64,000 nt of DNA from NCBI GenBank assembly GCA_964017185.1, contig OZ024878.1:19161851-19225850 (forward strand), written 5' to 3'. This document shows positions 43,181-54,153 of the stretch, piece by piece (within the stretch, counting starts at the first letter, position 1; the number at the start of each line of letters is the position of its first letter). The notes beneath the pieces are model-generated. The model made no database searches. It saw nothing but the letters and a program-made list of their open reading frames with translations, and was not told where the DNA came from. A program made the translations under genes and the position numbers. This DNA comes from Rugalucina vietnamica. Taxonomy: Eukaryota > Mollusca > Bivalvia > Lucinida > Lucinidae.

Positions 43181-43397
43181 TGAACTACGGCCGAAAATTT
43201 GGTGTCTTTATGAGCTCTATTTACAATGTAACACCGCTGATTTTTATTCATTGTACATTTTAGAATTTCATGGTAAAGCGGTTCTTACAATATAAAACTA
43301 AGCATGTCAGTGTTTTTGCAAGAAAACTAATATTCTACTAGGACGGTTTTATGACCAAAGCTTGCTTAAGGGTTCCTTCATGAGGTCAGCATGTCTT

Positions 43398-43925
43398 AAA
43401 GTACCCTAAAGCCACCCATGACTTTGTATTCTGTCAAAACGTGGGTTGGCATTTCATCATACAGTTTCATGATTGTTTCACCAAGGGGCTAAGTGGGCTA
43501 AATTTATTGTTAAGCAATGACTTATATCTCCTCTTCATGATATTCAAAACCTCTTCTATAGGGTTTAAGTCATGGAAATTAACATGCCAGTAAAGGATGT
43601 CAAAAACTAGTAGTATTAATACAGCTGTACAAGGCAATATTCTTTGTATTCATCCTTAATCCGCAAAATACATTATTGATACATATAGAAGAATGTCTGT
43701 CTGTGAATGTCCTGGTGATTCCCTTGACTTAAAGCCTATACAAGAGGATTTAAATATCATGAATATGAGCAGTGAGACATAGCCTAAGTATAAATGTTTC
43801 TCTGTGAAAGTCCCAGTCCCCTTTGGTATTCTGTGCCAAGAAAACAAACCATGAATTTTATGATGAAATGCCAACCCACGTTTTGGCAGAATACAAAGAT
43901 ATAGGTGACTCCATAGTACTTTAAG
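43398..43925. repeat. Inner inverted repeat in element spacer
   Basis: cccatgactttgtattctg, caaaacgtgggttggcattt at 43398-43470 is mirrored at 43858-43925. Confidence 0.75.
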
Positions 43926-44197
43926 GACTTATGTGTGGTCACTGTATATACATGTTTGAAGATTTACTTGTATAAAAAAGCATTGTTTATTTTTGTCAAC
44001 AATATTATATTCTTTAGCATACTTTATCATGGGGCTGTTGAATATGTTGCAAATACATGGATTTGTGTATACATGATTGTGAAATGAGTGGTCAGCTCAG
44101 AGCAAGTGAGTCATTTTTCAGTTACTTCCAGGTTGAAATCGTCGGACCCATTTTTCTTAGCTTTTTGAAAAAAAAATAAGCCAGATTTTTCGATGTA

Positions 44198-44805
44198 CAT
44201 GGTGTCCCCCCCAAAAAAGACGTGTCCGCTACAATATATGTTTACTATTTATTTCATTTTTACAGAAAACTCAATCAAACTTAGTAGCAGTATGCTTAAA
44301 ACAATGTCTTTAAATATTTAGTAATTGCAATTATGTACTTCGCCTAATATCCGAAATGACAACCATTAGTTTAAATGACCCCTTTTGGAGCAATGAAAAT
44401 TTTACATGACACGTTTTATGGTCGTTCACTCCCCATTTTGGAATAAAATTTCTACGTTTCACCACATTTTCCCCATGTTTAACAAACCCTTTTGATTTTC
44501 TAATAATAATTGTTACTTCCTCCTCTTTATAACATTTTCAAGGGAGAATAAAGGCTTGACAATGCTTGGATATTGTATTTTGTTACTTTTTTCAATTTCC
44601 AGCAATGCAAGTTGCAGCAGATAGCAGTAAATGACATCATCGATTTGATATGATGTCACTTGCTAATGAAGCACCACATAGCAAAATGGATGTCAGATTC
44701 AGAATCAATTATAATAGCACTACCACTGTGTAAAATATCTTGCTTATATCTGTATTATACAAGCTATGCACTTTTTGTAGCAGCTACGTTTTTTGGGACA
44801 CCCAG
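44198..44805. mobile_element. Nested TIR element with TA duplication
   Basis: TA|catggtgtccc...aaaaaagacg at 44198 and cgttttttgggacacccag|TA at 44805 are inverted ends; 608 bp, no transposase frame. Ends and TA target fit a Tc1/mariner-type non-autonomous element. Confidence 0.68.
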
Positions 44806-45609
44806 TAGTCATTGACTTCAGTCACATAAGAACCTGAAACAAAAGGCATGTCATCTTTCAGCAAACAATAAGTGCACACGAGCCGCCCAAAAATACTCAC
44901 TTCGAGAATTTTCCAGAAAAACATGTTTACACTAACTTTTTCCAGAGAAATACATTTCCATGACCCTAAAATAATCTTTAACTTTTCAGATTATGTATCC
45001 TAGACATGTAGGCTTTGTGTAATTTTTATTCACATGCATTCCATTTCCCAGGAAATGGGTCCCACGAGAACCAGTTACATTTCCAATTCTACAAGCTATT
45101 TAAAATTTTAAAAGATTAACTATATTTAGTCATTCCTTGTATCTGTGACATCTATTAGCAATAAATGCACATCATCATTTGATTGACAGATTAAAAAAAC
45201 AGTAGATGTCTGTTTAACATACCCCACCCACTCATGTCAATATTGATAAACTCTTAAGGCATGCTTACCTCATGAAGGAAAAGGTACAAGTAGGCAAAGG
45301 GGCCAACAGCACAAAAATATTTTAAACACCAAGACATAAAACAAAAAGAACCACCACAGAAGTATAGACTTGGAACGATCAGTAACACAAAGTTACTGGC
45401 GGGTTTAAATCGATTTTACATGGCCATAACCTCACCCTCAGCTTCTGCAGTGGTTCATAACATTTAGTTAGTTCTTCGGAACCCACAAGCAAGCTTTGTT
45501 CGTAAGACCGCTCTGGTAGAATATAAGTTTTCTTGCACAATGAATGAAAATCAGAGTGTAACTTTGTAAATAATGCTGATAAAGACACCAAATTTTCAGC
45601 TGTAGTACT

Positions 45610-46497
45610 GACAACCATGGTTATTCTTTCATAATTTACAAACAAAATTACAAACCATTAACCATGATTCCTTGCGGATTCTTTGAAACTCAAATATCAG
45701 CGAATTTTTTGTTTAAAAAATTGGCTCCATATGTTATGTAATCAATTTAGGCATACAGCATCATAACTCTGGAAGTTCTATATACAGAGTAAATATTTAT
45801 AGACACACTTAACACATTATATAAACAAATTCATCCAGATGTCTATATATATTGTTCAAAAGTAAGAAGAGTTGTCAATTTATTTCTGAATATGGCAGGG
45901 GCATATCAATAACTGAACGCACTTGTATAAATGATTGTGAAACTGAACTTAAAATACACTCTGACCATTAAAATGAAAAAAAGGTTGAATGTGGAACATC
46001 TCTATGATCGATATGAGATACTGAAAGGTATTCAGAAAATAACATGACATTTAAGTCAGTGAGGCTCTGGTAAACAAAGTTCTTCACAAGGAAGCATAAC
46101 AGACTATTTGTATCCCATTCAGGAATCATAGATCTTATTATATGTTCCTGAATAGGAATCACCGTTTCCTAAATGGGCATCACTTTTTTTTCTAGCTTTC
46201 AAATAGGAATCACAGAAAATCAGAAAAAAATCCTGATTTTAAACCTTAATAACTTTTTTTCTAGACAATTAAAAAAAAATCTGAACGGTCAAAAATTTGG
46301 AAATTCATTCATCTTTAAGCTCTCCAAAGTTGGTGGAAATCAGTCAAAAACTGTGATACATTTTTTTGATTTTCTGAGAGTACTATAAAAATGACAAAAA
46401 GATGCCCGATTGAGTATCAAATTGCTATTAATAGTAACATTTACCTGTCAAAGTAATCTAGGTCAGTGATACTCAATTGGGCATCTCTCCTCCACTG
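45610..46497. repeat. Right long inverted arm
   Basis: Inverse of 42289-43180 with scattered substitutions and small indels; same word set near its outer end (46100-46497). Confidence 0.82.
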
Positions 46498-46788
46498 ATC
46501 ATAATGTGCAAAGACTAGCGAAAGTTACAAAAATTGCTAAATTTAATTTGCCTAGTATATATTCAGAGGAAAACTATGTCCAACGAATATATTATTTGTG
46601 GAAGCCATTTTGAGGCTCGTTTATTATATATACTATATGTTTTTCTCACCCATCAGACAAGCATATCCCATTGTGTGCCTGTCCGAAATATTTCTGTCTC
46701 AGTATCAGTCTGAGTAGGACTACATTTTAGCTTGACTCAAAATGGATCAAAATGCCAATCATTTCAGTGTTTTGCCAATAGGAATGTA

Positions 46789-47383
46789 AGTAAAGGGTGT
46801 TAAGAAAGTTCGTTCCGCGCAAAAATTGTTTTCATCATAGTTTAATTTAAATGTTTCAAAACTAAAAAATGTCATAACAAGATTTTAATTTGGATGTATG
46901 TGAAAAGACAAAAGCAACTATGTTTTAAATCAGATACCTGATCATGAAAAAAGTGGCCCTCAAACACTGGCACCCATTTTCTAACCCTTCAACTTTTACA
47001 CAGAAATGGGGGTATATTAGTAAATATCTTTGCTATGCCAAGACAGATGTGTAAAAATCTTCTATAATTCAGCGAACAAAGCTTAAATGAACTGCTTATT
47101 CGCCATTTTTAATAATTATGTGATATCTTCAATTATAAACCTGTTAAGAAAAATCAAATGTCAAAAAATTCACAATTTCTTCAGAAAATCGAATTATTCC
47201 AAAACTTGTGAAAAACAGTGTACTTAGAAAATATACATCTGTGAAGCAACTCAACGTAAGATGCTCTATTTATCTGAGAATGGAACAGATTCAAGAAAAA
47301 TGTATCATGTCATTAGTGTTTGCCTACAAAATGCTTTCGAATCATGTGGCAAAGTGCGGAACGAACTTTCTTAACACCCTTCA
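46789..47383. mobile_element. Mariner-like non-autonomous element, 595 bp
   Basis: aaagggtgttaagaaagttc, gttccgcg at the left and cgcgg-like gcggaacgaactttcttaac, acccttca at the right are inverted ends next to TA. Copy 1 of the duplication (near 39028: aatgtacatctttatg) lacks it. The 66-codon frame inside matches nothing I know. Confidence 0.75.
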
Positions 47384-48725
47384 TATCTTTATGTGTACAT
47401 CCATATAAGGAAGTGATAAGCTACATGTAGGTAACAACCGTGAACTGTCAGTGACAAAAATAAACATGAAGGTGTTAATTTCAGGAAGTTAAACAATTAA
47501 ATTTTGCTGATACTTTATGCACAAAGTAAAACGCTGATTTATACGGATATTTTTGTAAGGCTAGTGCATATTATACAAATTAGCTTTTTTTCACTGGTTA
47601 ATTTGCATATTGTTTCATGGAAAAACAAAATGGCTGCCTGAACAGCATTTGAAGCCTACTGAGAGTCGTATGGTTTAAGTGATGTGTGAGAAAAATAATC
47701 AACAAGTTGGCTTCTTTAAAAAGAAACCAATGAAAAGGTCAGCAGCCGTTTGTTATAAGAGATTCCTTTTGCTCTATATTTCAGCTAGTGTTGTTGATTC
47801 TCTGGTTTGTCATTAATTTCGATTCTCATACGTTTCAGTTTCGTTTCCTTTACATGAATGTCGTTTCTTTTTATGAACGCTTGACCAGTGTGTGTATCTG
47901 TCACTCAAGGCATTGACCAAAAATTCTGATGTTATGGAACCAATGCCAATACTAAAGGGAACACGATTACAATCAATATGTCGATGTGCAGAAAACCATT
48001 TTGCAGTGCAGTCAGTGTGTGACAGAGTTCTGAATTTTGACCTGCAGCCACACTACCAGAAACAGACCCATAGGACCGATGTGATGGACTAAAAGTCAGC
48101 CATATAGAGTTCCTACAGTTTCTGTACCCCTCGTCAGGGTATCTACGATCTAAACCTAGATGTGATATGATAAGCAGTCACCACGATCGAGACTGCTTGC
48201 TAGATTTTACCGCTATTTGACGGGGAGTGTCAAAAATGGATAAATTTAATTGATTGCGGTTAACTGTCTAGTCAGTATAGACGGGTTCACTAGTTTTTAT
48301 TAAGCGCTTTATGTGACAAAACGCGTAATTGAGAGAGATCAGTCGATCATGGGTAGAATTTTCTTCATATTTAAAGTAAACACTGTGGAAAAGGTCCTGA
48401 GGGACGGACCTTTTCCAATGATGGTGTTCAGGCCGAGAAAGGAAATCTCAGGCTCGTTTCCAGATTTTTCGAGTCTCATCCTCGGCAGAGCCTCGGATTA
48501 GACTTCAATAATCTGAAAACTTGGTCTCGGCCTCAACCCCATCATAGATTGTTATTCAAATGCATCGAAATATTCATGAATTCTAAAATAACGGAGACCA
48601 TTTGCGTTGTATAATAGTGCGAAGGTTTGACATAAATTATGTAGTGAGAACATCCGTTTATTCCCCGTGGAAACCTCTGCGATTATACAGCGTGTAAAGT
48701 CATTTCCCCCTTCCATATATCCTGA

Positions 48726-49446
48726 AATCGATTTATGGATATCCTACAATCAGATCATTTAAGGATATCCTAAAGTAGAATTATGGATATCCAAAAATCG
48801 AATTATGGATATCCTAATTTATTATTATTATTATTTTTTTTAATTCAGTTTTACGTCCCTTTCAAGATTATTTGAGCTCATATATATGAGACGGGCCAAT
48901 CAGTAGGTTGGGCGAAAACGGGAGAACCCCGAGAAAAACCACCTGACACACCCGCAAGCAGAACTTGGCTTGTCTCACATGTGGCCAGAGCGGGGCTCGA
49001 ACCCACACCAGACACAGCGGTGAGATGATCGATCGATTAGGAAACAGCGCTCTTAACCACTCGGCCACGGGGGCCGCCTATCCTAAATTCAAGATTATTT
49101 TTGGATATCCTAAATTACATTTAAGGATATCCTTAAATAAGCTGATTTAAGGATATCCATAATTCGATTTTTGGATATCCAAAAATCGAATTGTGGATAT
49201 TCATAATTCATCGTGTTTTTTGGATATCCTAAAATGTATTTTAGGATATCCGTAATTTATTTAACGATATCCATAATTAATTTTAGGATATCCATAATTC
49301 ATTTTAGGATATCCATAATTCATTTTAGGATATCCAAAAATATTAATGGATATCCTTAATTATTTTAGGATATCCATAATTGAATTAAGGATATCCATAA
49401 ATGAATTATATATATCCTTAAATAAATTATGGATATCCAAAAATAG
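48726..49446. repeat. Array of GGATATCC palindromes
   Basis: About 21 copies of ggatatcc or one-base variants, spaced 20-30 bp, separated by AT-rich linkers such as ataattcatttta and aaaaatcgaattat. The 8-mer is its own complement and the linkers are often mirrored, so the array reads similarly on both strands. A SINE interrupts it at 48822-49077. Confidence 0.9.
48822..49077 (-). repeat. SINE with tRNA-Ser/Leu-like head, intact
   Basis: On the - strand: tggccgagtggttaagagcg (A-box), ggttcgagccc (B-box), body cttgcttgcgggtgtg.caggtgg, tail of att repeats (48822-48842). tatcctaattt / tatcctaaatt at the two edges look like a target duplication of about 10 bp. Confidence 0.8.
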
Positions 49447-49723
49447 GGAATAAATAGTAAAGCGGCACCCCATAAGTATGAGCCAAGATCTGATAAAAGG
49501 GGACTTATGGCCAAAAATTCAAAATTATGATATTAATAACATTTGAAAGACCAAGTTTCTCTGAGTATTTCCTGAAAATTTGAAGAGATTATCTTTACAA
49601 GTGGCAAAGATCTGAGCGTTGGAAGATGTGTAGTTGATACATTTTCAACATGACGCCATGAAAAGTGTTGATAAGTTGGCGTTTTGATATTGATATAAAC
49701 GTTTACATCTTTATATCACCGTA

Positions 49724-50203
49724 ACAATGTAACAATTGTTACATTTTAGGCAGTTTGTTACATTTTGGGCCGACAACGTCGACCAGAAATGTAACAATCA
49801 TGTACAACAAAAATTTTGTTACATTTTGGGTCGATGAGTGGCATATTTTTGAAAAAAAAAAAAAAAAAAAAAAAAAATGAATATTTTTAAAAACAAACAC
49901 TTTAGCATCTATTATCCGTCAAAGACGATGAAGAGAAACACGTTTATCTTTCAATTTCTTCACTCAATCCACATTTTCAACAAACTATAATATTAAGACT
50001 TAATATTTTGAATTAAAACTTAGAAAATGACTTCCCAACGAGTACTATCCCCTACCATCGCATGTCGAAACTTTTCCAGTTATATCCAAAACTGATGAAA
50101 GAATAAATTATTCTATCATTTTTTCTTATTCAAGACATTCGTGTTGTTACATTGTTACAATTTAGGTTTTCCATATACGACCCAAAATGTAACAATGTAA
50201 CAA
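49724..50203. repeat. Element with TGTTACATTTTGGG words
   Basis: gtaacaatgtaacaattgtt, gttacattttgggccgac at the left; gacccaaaatgtaacaatgt at the right. The word tgttacattttggg(t/c)cg recurs in both orientations; an A-run of 26 lies at about 49852-49877. No ORF. Confidence 0.62.
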
Positions 50204-50229
50204 AATCTAAACTTTCTCTTCCAAACTAA

Positions 50230-51345
50230 CCATTTTCCTTTGTAAAGTTTTGAAAAGAAAAGTAGCTACTTTGCTGGCTGCGGGGTACATCAGGATAACC
50301 AGTCTATAATCAGATATTGAATACCCAAGACTTAAATAGTACGTGATTTTGGCCCGGGATTTTGGTCATTTGTTACCACTTGGGAAGGAAAAATCTATAC
50401 ATGTGTTTTGTCGATGAGCCTGATTTTCAGTATGATAGCTGTCTCATATCGATAGCTTTTGTCCTAAAAACTCGTATTTCGACATGTACCCAAGTTCGTC
50501 ACTTTCAATTAAGACAATATCGTGTACCTACGAAATCAGACATATCTTACATGTACAAGCTATTATCCTTAACATGTGAATATGGTACCAAGTTAAGGTT
50601 TAGGCGCTGAACCTTTGTCTAGTTGTCATACACGTAAATTATCTAATTTGCATACTCATTAATATTTAAGAAAACTTAAAAAATAAGATGCAAACTATGG
50701 GAAAACGAAAATCTTCGTATGTTACTCATTTAGTCAGTCCTATATCACCTACAGTTTATCATAGACAATGGAATATGGTAGGCCTACCAAATTCAATCGT
50801 GTGCTAAGAACATTCATTTGGCGTATCACATATTCAAATTAGGCCTACTTTGCTTATTTTTGAACGTGAGAATTGGGCGGAAAAGGCGAAATTAATTTCT
50901 AAGTACGCGAATTTCATACTGTTTTTCACTGACACAGCCCTATATTCTGAAAATGGTTATGCGCATCATGCATGTCAGGACCCTTGTCGTACAATGAGTG
51001 AGGTGGGGGTGGGGGTCTCATTGCCTGTCAATGTGGTACTATAGGAGTTGAGGTCAAATTGGACCAAAACGACAAACGTTTCAGAAGTGTGGAATTTCAT
51101 TTTTTTTCCCCCCTAAACCAGCCCCTTATTTTAATGGTTTAATTATGTGTATCATGAAGCCAAGTGGTGTGTGTTCCAAGAGTAGACTTTGATCAGTAAT
51201 GATATAATTTTTTCCATGCCCCTTGGCATTGCGGGCGATTTCGATTTACATTGATATTGTTTGCTATTTTGCTTGCGAATAAGTGACAAATGAAAACAAT
51301 TCGGCAAGCATTCGCAACGCAGTCGCTTCATTCGTAAGGTGTCAC
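50230..51345. other. Extra DNA in duplication copy 2, no gene recognised
   Basis: No counterpart in copy 1. The only frames are 82 and 64 codons with no family features. Confidence 0.35.
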
Positions 51346-51349
51346 AAGG

Positions 51350-51484
51350 CGTTCTAACGAGTACCCACAATCTATGTTTTGGAGCAAAAATAAGAAAAAT
51401 GGGTATACCCCTGTAAACCCCAGTTTTTCTATATAAAAGTGGGGTTAAAGGGGGTATTTATTTCACGAACATGTTTTCCTGATG
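51350..51484. repeat. MITE family A, right half
   Basis: From ggcgttctaacgagtaccca to ttttcctgatg; the left half is missing, cut at the central palindrome. Confidence 0.82.
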
Positions 51485-52443
51485 TTAAGGGCGTACCTGG
51501 TTTTTGAAATGAGGGTAGTCCTTGTGGCGCACTATATGGTTGCCATGGCAACAGACATTAATAGAAGTAACTTTCTTTCATAAGAAATATGTGCGTTTTA
51601 GATTGTGGTAAAATATCAAAGCAGTATTTCAAATTTTGGTGTTTTCATAGAATTTGAATGTACTAGACTGATGCCCGAAGACCACTTTTGTCAGATCCGC
51701 GCTCGTATGTTTGTAACCAGTCTGATAAAATCCGCTCTCGCTTGCTATAGGTGTGCATGTAGATCCGATTTTAATGATCTTTCATCAGATTGGTTTGTAA
51801 CTTGTGCGTTAATAAATTGAAATCATCTGTAACTTTTTGAACGTCCCATGTTTGATATAAATAGACATTTACAAGGTAGATAACTCACTCAACAAATGGT
51901 TATTATTTTGTGACTTTGACCTCAAGATTAAAATGCTTCTAAAAGTGTATATGTAGATAAACATACACCATAGTCAAGATAAAATAAAAACAAGGATAAA
52001 AATATTGCTTATTAGTAACGGAAAGGTGAAATAAAAACAATATGCAAAGTATAAACACCATAGCAAGTTGAATTTGTATTTGAAGGAGATCATTACCCAT
52101 ACTACTACACAATAGATATCGCGCGGAAAGAAGCTTATATATTCTGAGGAAGACACCATGTCCAATGAATATATTAATTTGTGGAAGCCATTTAATGGCT
52201 CGATTAATAATTGCAATTGTGACGCCATTATCAAGAGTAGACCTAGTGTCGCCCCAACCTTAGAGACGTATTCAGAATGGCGAGGCTTTTTTTTTTTGAT
52301 TTTTTGGGACATAATTGTATCCTCTCTCAACAGTTAAGGGGGTCATTGTATACTAAAAGGGATCAAAATGTACATTTTTGTGCACGAGGGAAAACCCAGA
52401 TCCTACTTCTTCCCCATTTTTTTTTTATACAAGAAAAGACATT

Positions 52444-52668
52444 TGAGCCGCCTCATGAGAAAAACAACAATCTGCATATGCGAAAACAAAGGCGCAGATC
52501 AGCTTCGCAGTAACTGCGAAGCTGATCAGCTACTCGGATAGTACAATTCCTCTACTTTCTAAATCCAAAATTTCCAGCCTCTATCCATCTTCTGTGACTG
52601 TACAGGCCGGTTTGTGTCCGACCTGGTCTGAAACCCTATTTGTTTGTTTTCTCATGCGAAGGCTCATT
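52444..52668. repeat. MITE family B
   Basis: Ends intact; hairpin cagcttcgcagtaactgcgaagctg intact but the following cgcctttgttttcg is missing. Confidence 0.87.
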
Positions 52669-52734
52669 ATGTGGTAGAGCAAGACACTACACTTAGCGAA
52701 TACTTTCAGCCTGACAGAAGACTGGAATGGGTGG

Positions 52735-52803
52735 ATGTGGAGAATGTCTCGCCAAATTTGGCTTGATTTCGTTCAACATACTATTTTTGGTAAGAAAATT
52801 TTG

Positions 52804-52878
<75 letters not shown>

Positions 52879-52884
52879 AATTTG

Positions 52885-52939
<55 letters not shown>

Positions 52940-52988
52940 AATTTGGCCTAATTTCGTTCAACATACTATTTTTGGTAAGAAACGTTTG

Positions 52989-53072
<84 letters not shown>

Positions 53073-53107
53073 AATTTGGCCTAATTTCGTTCAACATACT
53101 ATTTTTG

Positions 53108-53170
<63 letters not shown>

Positions 53171-53220
53171 AATTTGGCCTAGTTTCGTTCAGCATACTAT
53201 TTTTGGTAAGAAAGTTTTGT

Positions 53221-53256
<36 letters not shown>

Positions 53257-53260
53257 TTGG
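52735..53260. repeat. Minisatellite with five (CAT)n tracts
   Basis: Unit ccaaatttggcctaatttc, gttcaacatactatttttgg, taagaaa.gtttg repeated about four times, each carrying a CAT tract of 12-27 repeats (52804, 52884, 52990, 53108, 53221). Long poly-His, poly-Ser, poly-Ile, poly-Met and poly-Asp frames are artefacts of the tract. Confidence 0.93.
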
Positions 53261-53329
53261 GTGTGAGACCGGTAAGCATACACCTGGTGCACCGTCTGGT
53301 TATATACACGTATTACAACAAAACGTTTT

Positions 53330-53508
53330 AACTCATTTAAGCCTGGCGTCCCTTTTGTGGGACATAGGCAACGAGTTATAACGAGTACCCATAATCTATG
53401 TTTTAGAGCAAAAATAAGGAGAACAGGTATACCCCTGCATACCACAGTTTTGCTATATAAATGCGGGGTATAAGGGGGTATACATTGCACGAACATGTTT
53501 TCCTGATG
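53330..53508. repeat. Repeat H head fused to MITE family A right half
   Basis: catttaagcctggcgtcccttttgtgggacataggca is followed at 53372 by the right half of family A (cgagtacccataatctatg ... tttcctgatg). Confidence 0.75.
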
Positions 53509-53529
53509 AAAACATACTTTTTCAACCTC

Positions 53530-53695
53530 TTCATTTTAACACGATTTTGCATATAACACGGATTCAATGTTGGGACAAAAATAATGTTCATTTACCACCT
53601 ATCATTCAGTATATATACATTATGCTTTCGTTATAACACGATTGGATAATCTAACACTGATACAGCAACAATCGTGTTATAAAGAGGTCGTTGTA
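53530..53695. repeat. MITE family F
   Basis: ttttaacacgatt ... aacaatcgtgttataaagagg, related to 21594-21782. Confidence 0.68.
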
Positions 53696-53697
53696 AA

Positions 53698-53926
53698 TGA
53701 GCCGCCTCGTGGGAAAACCAACAATGTGGTTTCCGAACAGGTCTGACACAAACCGGCCTGCACAGTAACAGAAAAGAGCTAGAAGCTTAAGATTTCTGGT
53801 AGAAGAGGAATTGTACTATCCGAGTAGCGAAAACAAAGGCGCTGATCAGCTTCGCGGTTACCGCGAAGCTGATCTGCGCCTTTGTTTTCGCATATGCAGA
53901 TTGTTGGTTTTCCCATGAGGCGGCTC
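53698..53926. repeat. MITE family B just before tetraspanin exon
   Basis: Full copy with intact hairpin; ends catgaggcggctc 17 nt before the exon, leaving only aaatattactttttcag outside the MITE. Confidence 0.9.
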
Positions 53927-53943
53927 AAATATTACTTTTTCAG

Positions 53944-54153
53944 CTATCTGGAGTTGGTGTTCTCGGTGTTGGGATATGGGTAAAAGTGGATAAAAATGTG
54001 GTCAACATGCAACACCTGGTGGAGTTTGACTCGAATGACAAACAGTTAGAGATAGCCGCTAACATTCTCATTGGCTTCGGGTCATTCGTGCTGCTGATTT
54101 CAGCCCTTGGGTTTTTCGCTGCTTGTACACAGAAGAAGATATTCATTGGCGCA
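53944..54153 (+). CDS. Tetraspanin exon: TM1 end, small loop, TM2
   Basis: 210 bp, acceptor attactttttcag, donor gtaagt. It begins LSGVGVLGVGIWVKVDK (end of TM1), runs through the small extracellular loop, and ends with TM2 IAANILIGFGSFVLLISALG, FFAACTQKK and IFIGA. A family B MITE ends 17 nt before the exon. Confidence 0.93.

Larger units (their letters stand above)
41331..46556. mobile_element. 5.2-kb long-inverted-repeat element
   Basis: Ends ctatgtaaaataaatttagc / gctaaatttaatttgcctag are inverted and bordered by tata on both sides; copy 2 (52130) reads cttatatattctgagg, a clean empty site. Inside, 42289-43180 and 45610-46497 are inverse copies of about 890 bp. The left arm has about 900 bp of extra unrelated DNA (41360-42275). 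The spacer (43180-45610) has no transposase ORF, so the element is non-autonomous; its superfamily is not recognised. Confidence 0.72.
38880..46640. repeat. Segmental duplication, copy 1
   Basis: Begins tcacccatcagacaagcata. Blocks 38880-39350, 39350-39436 and about 39745-39840, 40465-40656, 40690-41330 and 46557-46640 match copy 2 in the same order. Between them lie insertions: a hairpin block (39446-39601), a GT/T run (40733-40810) and a 5.2-kb element (41331-46556). Confidence 0.78.
46648..52210. repeat. Segmental duplication, copy 2
   Basis: Begins tcacccatcagacaagcata again. Matching blocks are 46648-47695, 48418-48600, 49478-49690, 51600-52140 and on to 52210 (aatatatt.atttgtggaagccatt). 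It contains its own extra DNA: a mariner-like element (46789-47383), 47702-48415, the GGATATCC array with a SINE, and 49690-51600. Confidence 0.78.

Noticed and set aside
47892..48092. 66-codon frame (MYLSLKALTKNSDVME...)
   Set aside because: Lies in DNA extra to duplication copy 2; no recognisable family and no repeat evidence for coding.
48990..49077. Possible functional tRNA-Ser/Leu gene (- strand)
   Set aside because: It continues into a SINE body with an att tail and target duplication.
48726..49446. CRISPR-like array
   Set aside because: The repeat is only 8 bp and self-complementary, spacers are AT-rich and related to each other, and the DNA is animal.
52735..53331. 198-codon frame rich in His, Ser and Ile, and opposite-strand poly-Met and poly-Asp frames
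   Set aside because: Products of CAT trinucleotide tracts without stop codons; no start context or conserved flanks.
26000..53900. Tetraspanin first exon
   Set aside because: I looked for a Met-Cys-Lys-Tyr-type start with a hydrophobic stretch and phase-0 donor; no candidate stood out.
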